Shown: piece by piece, positions 61,695 to 64,000 of the stretch
How positions within the stretch are numbered: position 1 is the first letter of the stretch
Layout of the letters: each line of letters starts with the position of its first letter
Origin: Moraxellaceae bacterium
GTDB taxonomy: Bacteria > Pseudomonadota > Gammaproteobacteria > Pseudomonadales > Moraxellaceae
Assembly: GCA_024234595.1 (NCBI GenBank)
Contig: JACKNZ010000018.1
Location: forward strand, 31,095-95,094
Direction of reading: 5' to 3'
Length of the DNA stretch: 64,000 nucleotides
The notes under the pieces: model-generated
What the model was told of the DNA's origin: nothing
What the model saw: only the letters and a program-made list of their open reading frames with translations
The model's database searches: none
Translations under genes and position numbers: made by a program

Positions 61695-63802
61695 TGAATA
61701 CGTTCCCAAAAACTCACTTCCGACATACTGTGTTGAAATTTACGTTTGGTTTCTCTAATCACAAACGGCACAGCTTGCGGTTCGGTCATTAATCTAAAGT
61801 GTTTGCTAAGTATCGCGCTTAAACCATCAAAGGTGCTAAAACTTTCGCCATCTTTTTTGAAGCCACCTAGCCAGTTGGCGCGTGGTGTATGTTCTTCTAA
61901 CCATGTATAGGGTGAGGCAATCATTAATACCCCACCCATATTTAAGCGTTGATGAATCGTGCTTAAAAATTTGGCGGGGTCATATAAACGGTCAATTAAA
62001 TTGGCGGCAAAAATGAGGTCATAGTCGGTAAATTGGGCTTTGAGATTACAGGCATCACCTTGATAAAAACTGACTTTATGGCGCACATGATGCAAGTTTA
62101 TATCGCGTAATTGTCGCTCTTTGTAGCTGACTAATTCGCCTTCTTCACATATCGCATAACGTAAAACCCCTTGTTCGGCCAATTGTACGCCTTGTTGAAT
62201 AAAACGTGCCGAAAAATCAATGCCAGTGACTTGCTGAAAATGTTTGGCTAATTCAAAACTGGCGCGACCAGAGGCGCAACCTAAATCAAGGGCATGGCGA
62301 GCAGGGCGATTGCCCATGTGTGCAATGGCCAGTTGGGCAAGACTTTGGCTAAAGTTGGCAACATCAAAATAGCTATCGCCATAATGAAATTCGGCATATT
62401 CGGACATTAATTTGTCGGTTTCGTAACGTGAGCTGACTGATACTGGTTGATGGTCAGCCACAATATATCTAAAGCCTGCGTGTTGAAAAAAGTGACGGCG
62501 GAAAGCATAACGTGAGCTGTGATGACTTTCGTTGCCACAAGAAATCCATGAGCCGCCTTTGATTAGGTTATGGCGGTCGTCAAAGGTGGGGGTAGTAAAG
62601 TCATCATAAATCGGATGTACGTCAAAGCCTGTAAACGGATAAGTGGGCGTTTCTGTCCATTGCCACACATTACCCACGACATCAAACAATTCGCCATGCT
62701 GAAACTGCGTGACAGGACAAGCCGACGCTGCATAATCTAAATGTAAGTTCGCCTGACAACGTTGACTGGCAGAAGGATGGTCAAGTTGGGCATATTGGTA
62801 CAGGCGTTGCCATTCGTCTTCACTGGGTAAACGAATTTGTTGTTGCTGTTGTTGGCTTAACCACTGACAAAAGGCTTTGGCTTCGTGGTAGTTGACTTCG
62901 ACAGGCCAATCCCAAGGCATGGGGACTTCTTCGGTCATTAAGCGTAATTGCCAATCGTGACCTTGTTTGCGCCAAAAAGTCGGATATTGCGCTTGGGCAA
63001 ACTCACGCCATGCCCAACCTTCTTCGCTCCAATAAGCCGCTTGTTGATAACCATTGTCGGCAACAAAGGCTAAAAACTCCTGATTACTGACTAAATAACG
63101 ACTCGCTTGAAAGCTAGCGACATCGGCATGGTGTTGGCCATATTCATTGTCCCAACCATAATAGGCATCGTCTTTTTGTTTGCCCAACGTGACTTGGCCT
63201 GCTGGAATGGTGACTAACTCATTGTTGGGTGCTTGAGCTGTTTGGCGGTGTGCTGTCCATGCAGGGTGTGGTTTAACATAAGCCAGTTGATGTTGGCGAA
63301 TTAATACCGATGAGGTTTCGAGATGAATCCGTTCATGCTCTATCCCCATGACAATTGCCCACCACGGATTTTGCCAATTAATGGGTAAGGTGAGTGGTGC
63401 TTCTTGAATTAGTTGACTAACTAATGTGCGTACCTGTTTGCGATAGGCTTTAACCTCATTAACACTTGGCCAGTCATAATGGGCATCGTTAAGGTCATCC
63501 CAACTCATTTCATCCACACCGACGGCAAACATTGACTCAAAACGTGGGTTAATGCGTTGGTCAATTAAATGCACTAATAACAGTTTGTTGACAAAAAAAG
63601 TGGCGGTATGGCCTAAATAAAAAATTAAGGGATGACGTAGGCTAATCGGTTTTTTGTAGTAGGCTTCTTCGTTGGCCAAGCACTCAAACAGTGATTCATA
63701 ACGGTTAAACGTGTCTAAGAAGTAAAGCAACATTTCTTGGCGTGTGCTTTCTACATCGTGACCTGTTAATAAGGGTGTGCGTGAGAATAAAGGCGTATCC
63801 AT
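61691..63802 (-). CDS. ovoA: OvoA, 5-histidylcysteine sulfoxide synthase
   Basis: 703-aa non-haem iron enzyme joining cysteine to the histidine ring with oxygen, the first step to ovothiol A. The N-terminal DinB-like domain carries the iron ligands H65 and H156-x3-H160 (EHERIHLE). A formylglycine-enzyme-like domain follows (VTIPAGQVTLG ... IKGGSWISCGNESHHSSRYAFRR, in pieces, to about 455), then a SAM methyltransferase (LDLGCASGRASFELA) that makes the final N-methylation of the ring. The architecture is complete and the length normal. The partner lyase gene downstream is broken. Confidence 0.95.
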   Translation of the reverse strand: MDTPLFSRTPLLTGHDVESTRQEMLLYFLDTFNRYESLFECLANEEAYYKKPISLRHPLIFYLGHTATFFVNKLLLVHLIDQRINPRFESMFAVGVDEMSWDDLNDAHYDWPSVNEVKAYRKQVRTLVSQLIQEAPLTLPINWQNPWWAIVMGIEHERIHLETSSVLIRQHQLAYVKPHPAWTAHRQTAQAPNNELVTIPAGQVTLGKQKDDAYYGWDNEYGQHHADVASFQASRYLVSNQEFLAFVADNGYQQAAYWSEEGWAWREFAQAQYPTFWRKQGHDWQLRLMTEEVPMPWDWPVEVNYHEAKAFCQWLSQQQQQQIRLPSEDEWQRLYQYAQLDHPSASQRCQANLHLDYAASACPVTQFQHGELFDVVGNVWQWTETPTYPFTGFDVHPIYDDFTTPTFDDRHNLIKGGSWISCGNESHHSSRYAFRRHFFQHAGFRYIVADHQPVSVSSRYETDKLMSEYAEFHYGDSYFDVANFSQSLAQLAIAHMGNRPARHALDLGCASGRASFELAKHFQQVTGIDFSARFIQQGVQLAEQGVLRYAICEEGELVSYKERQLRDINLHHVRHKVSFYQGDACNLKAQFTDYDLIFAANLIDRLYDPAKFLSTIHQRLNMGGVLMIASPYTWLEEHTPRANWLGGFKKDGESFSTFDGLSAILSKHFRLMTEPQAVPFVIRETKRKFQHSMSEVSFWERIQ

Positions 63803-63887
63803 AATGTTCTCTAATTTTGTATTTCTTAAAAAACTTTTTTAACTTATGTAGAGGGTGTTGTCTAGTCAACGAGCTTTTGTCAGAAAA

Positions 63888-64000
63888 TTATGCGTCATTA
63901 CTGGCTTGATGTTTAGGTAAACCCAAAGAAAGCAACGCAGCAAAGGCAATAAATAGCGTGGAAATCCATAAACAAGCCGTTAAACCATACTGTTGATAGA
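63888..64000 (-). CDS. C-terminal fragment of a membrane protein, cut by the window edge
   Basis: The last 36 codons of a minus-strand gene: one hydrophobic helix (CLWISTLFIAFAALLSLGL) and a short tail PKHQASNDA before TAA at 63888-63890. The pattern fits the last helix of an MFS-type transporter, but too little is present to be sure. It lies 85 bp upstream of ovoA on the same strand and may be in the same operon. Confidence 0.5.
   Translation of the reverse strand, partial: YQQYGLTACLWISTLFIAFAALLSLGLPKHQASNDA

Overview
The window looks like chromosome from a gammaproteobacterium of the Pseudomonadales, most likely a Moraxellaceae-type organism. This is inferred from gene order (gmk-rpoZ-spoT, yicC/rph divergent, a Crc/ExoIII gene divergent from pyrE-gshB), cytochrome c5 genes, and an A/T-favouring codon style (TTA, CAA, CGT). 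No GC value or database search was computed.

Layout. 1-12.5 kb: a complete Pel exopolysaccharide operon on the minus strand (pelA to pelG). The outer-membrane secretin gene pelB is split into two overlapping genes. A perfect TGTGA-N6-TCACA dyad lies over the likely pelA promoter. 12.5-15.6 kb: spoT, rpoZ, gmk. 15.7-20.6 kb: a DUF3422 gene, a GlxA-type regulator, an alpha/beta hydrolase and a ceramidase-like gene. 20.6-22.2 kb: a small islet with a NYN-domain nuclease and an unrecognised gene. 22.4-24.3 kb: yicC and rph. 24.6-27.2 kb: an HPt gene broken by an in-frame stop, then a REC-PAS-GGDEF-EAL protein. 27.16-27.65 kb: a four-helix-bundle gene framed by two different 7-bp tandem tracts that supply the stop codons of the flanking genes. 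27.6-31.6 kb: methyltransferase, lipoprotein, crc-like, pyrE, gshB, cytochrome c5. 31.6-37.9 kb: serine hydrolase, AraC regulator, Uma2 nuclease, then a probable periplasmic redox operon (c5 lipoprotein, sugar-lactone oxidase, DSD1-type PLP enzyme). 38.2-39.5 kb: an AbiEii-like nucleotidyltransferase with a small partner and a rhodanese. 39.66-47.5 kb: clpB behind a sigma-32-like promoter, Fe-alcohol dehydrogenase, GNAT, FAD monooxygenase, TfoX-N protein, and a lipase-fold protein lacking its serine. 47.6-55.5 kb: prkA-yeaH-spoVR followed by a membrane pseudokinase/Sel1 fusion. 55.9-56.1 kb: a lone 5S rRNA with terminator. 56.2-60.4 kb: a three-gene operon of a tail-anchored coiled coil plus two dynamin-like GTPases. 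60.5-63.8 kb: ovothiol synthase ovoA and a frameshifted ovoB-like PLP lyase. The right edge cuts a membrane protein.

How the genes fit together. Pel biosynthesis should be switched on by c-di-GMP through PelD, whose binding residues are present. A turnover-type GGDEF/EAL protein lies 13 kb away. The regions most likely to hold something undescribed are the dynamin-like operon, the heptamer-framed four-helix-bundle cassette, the pseudokinase attached to the PrkA operon, and the split pelB.
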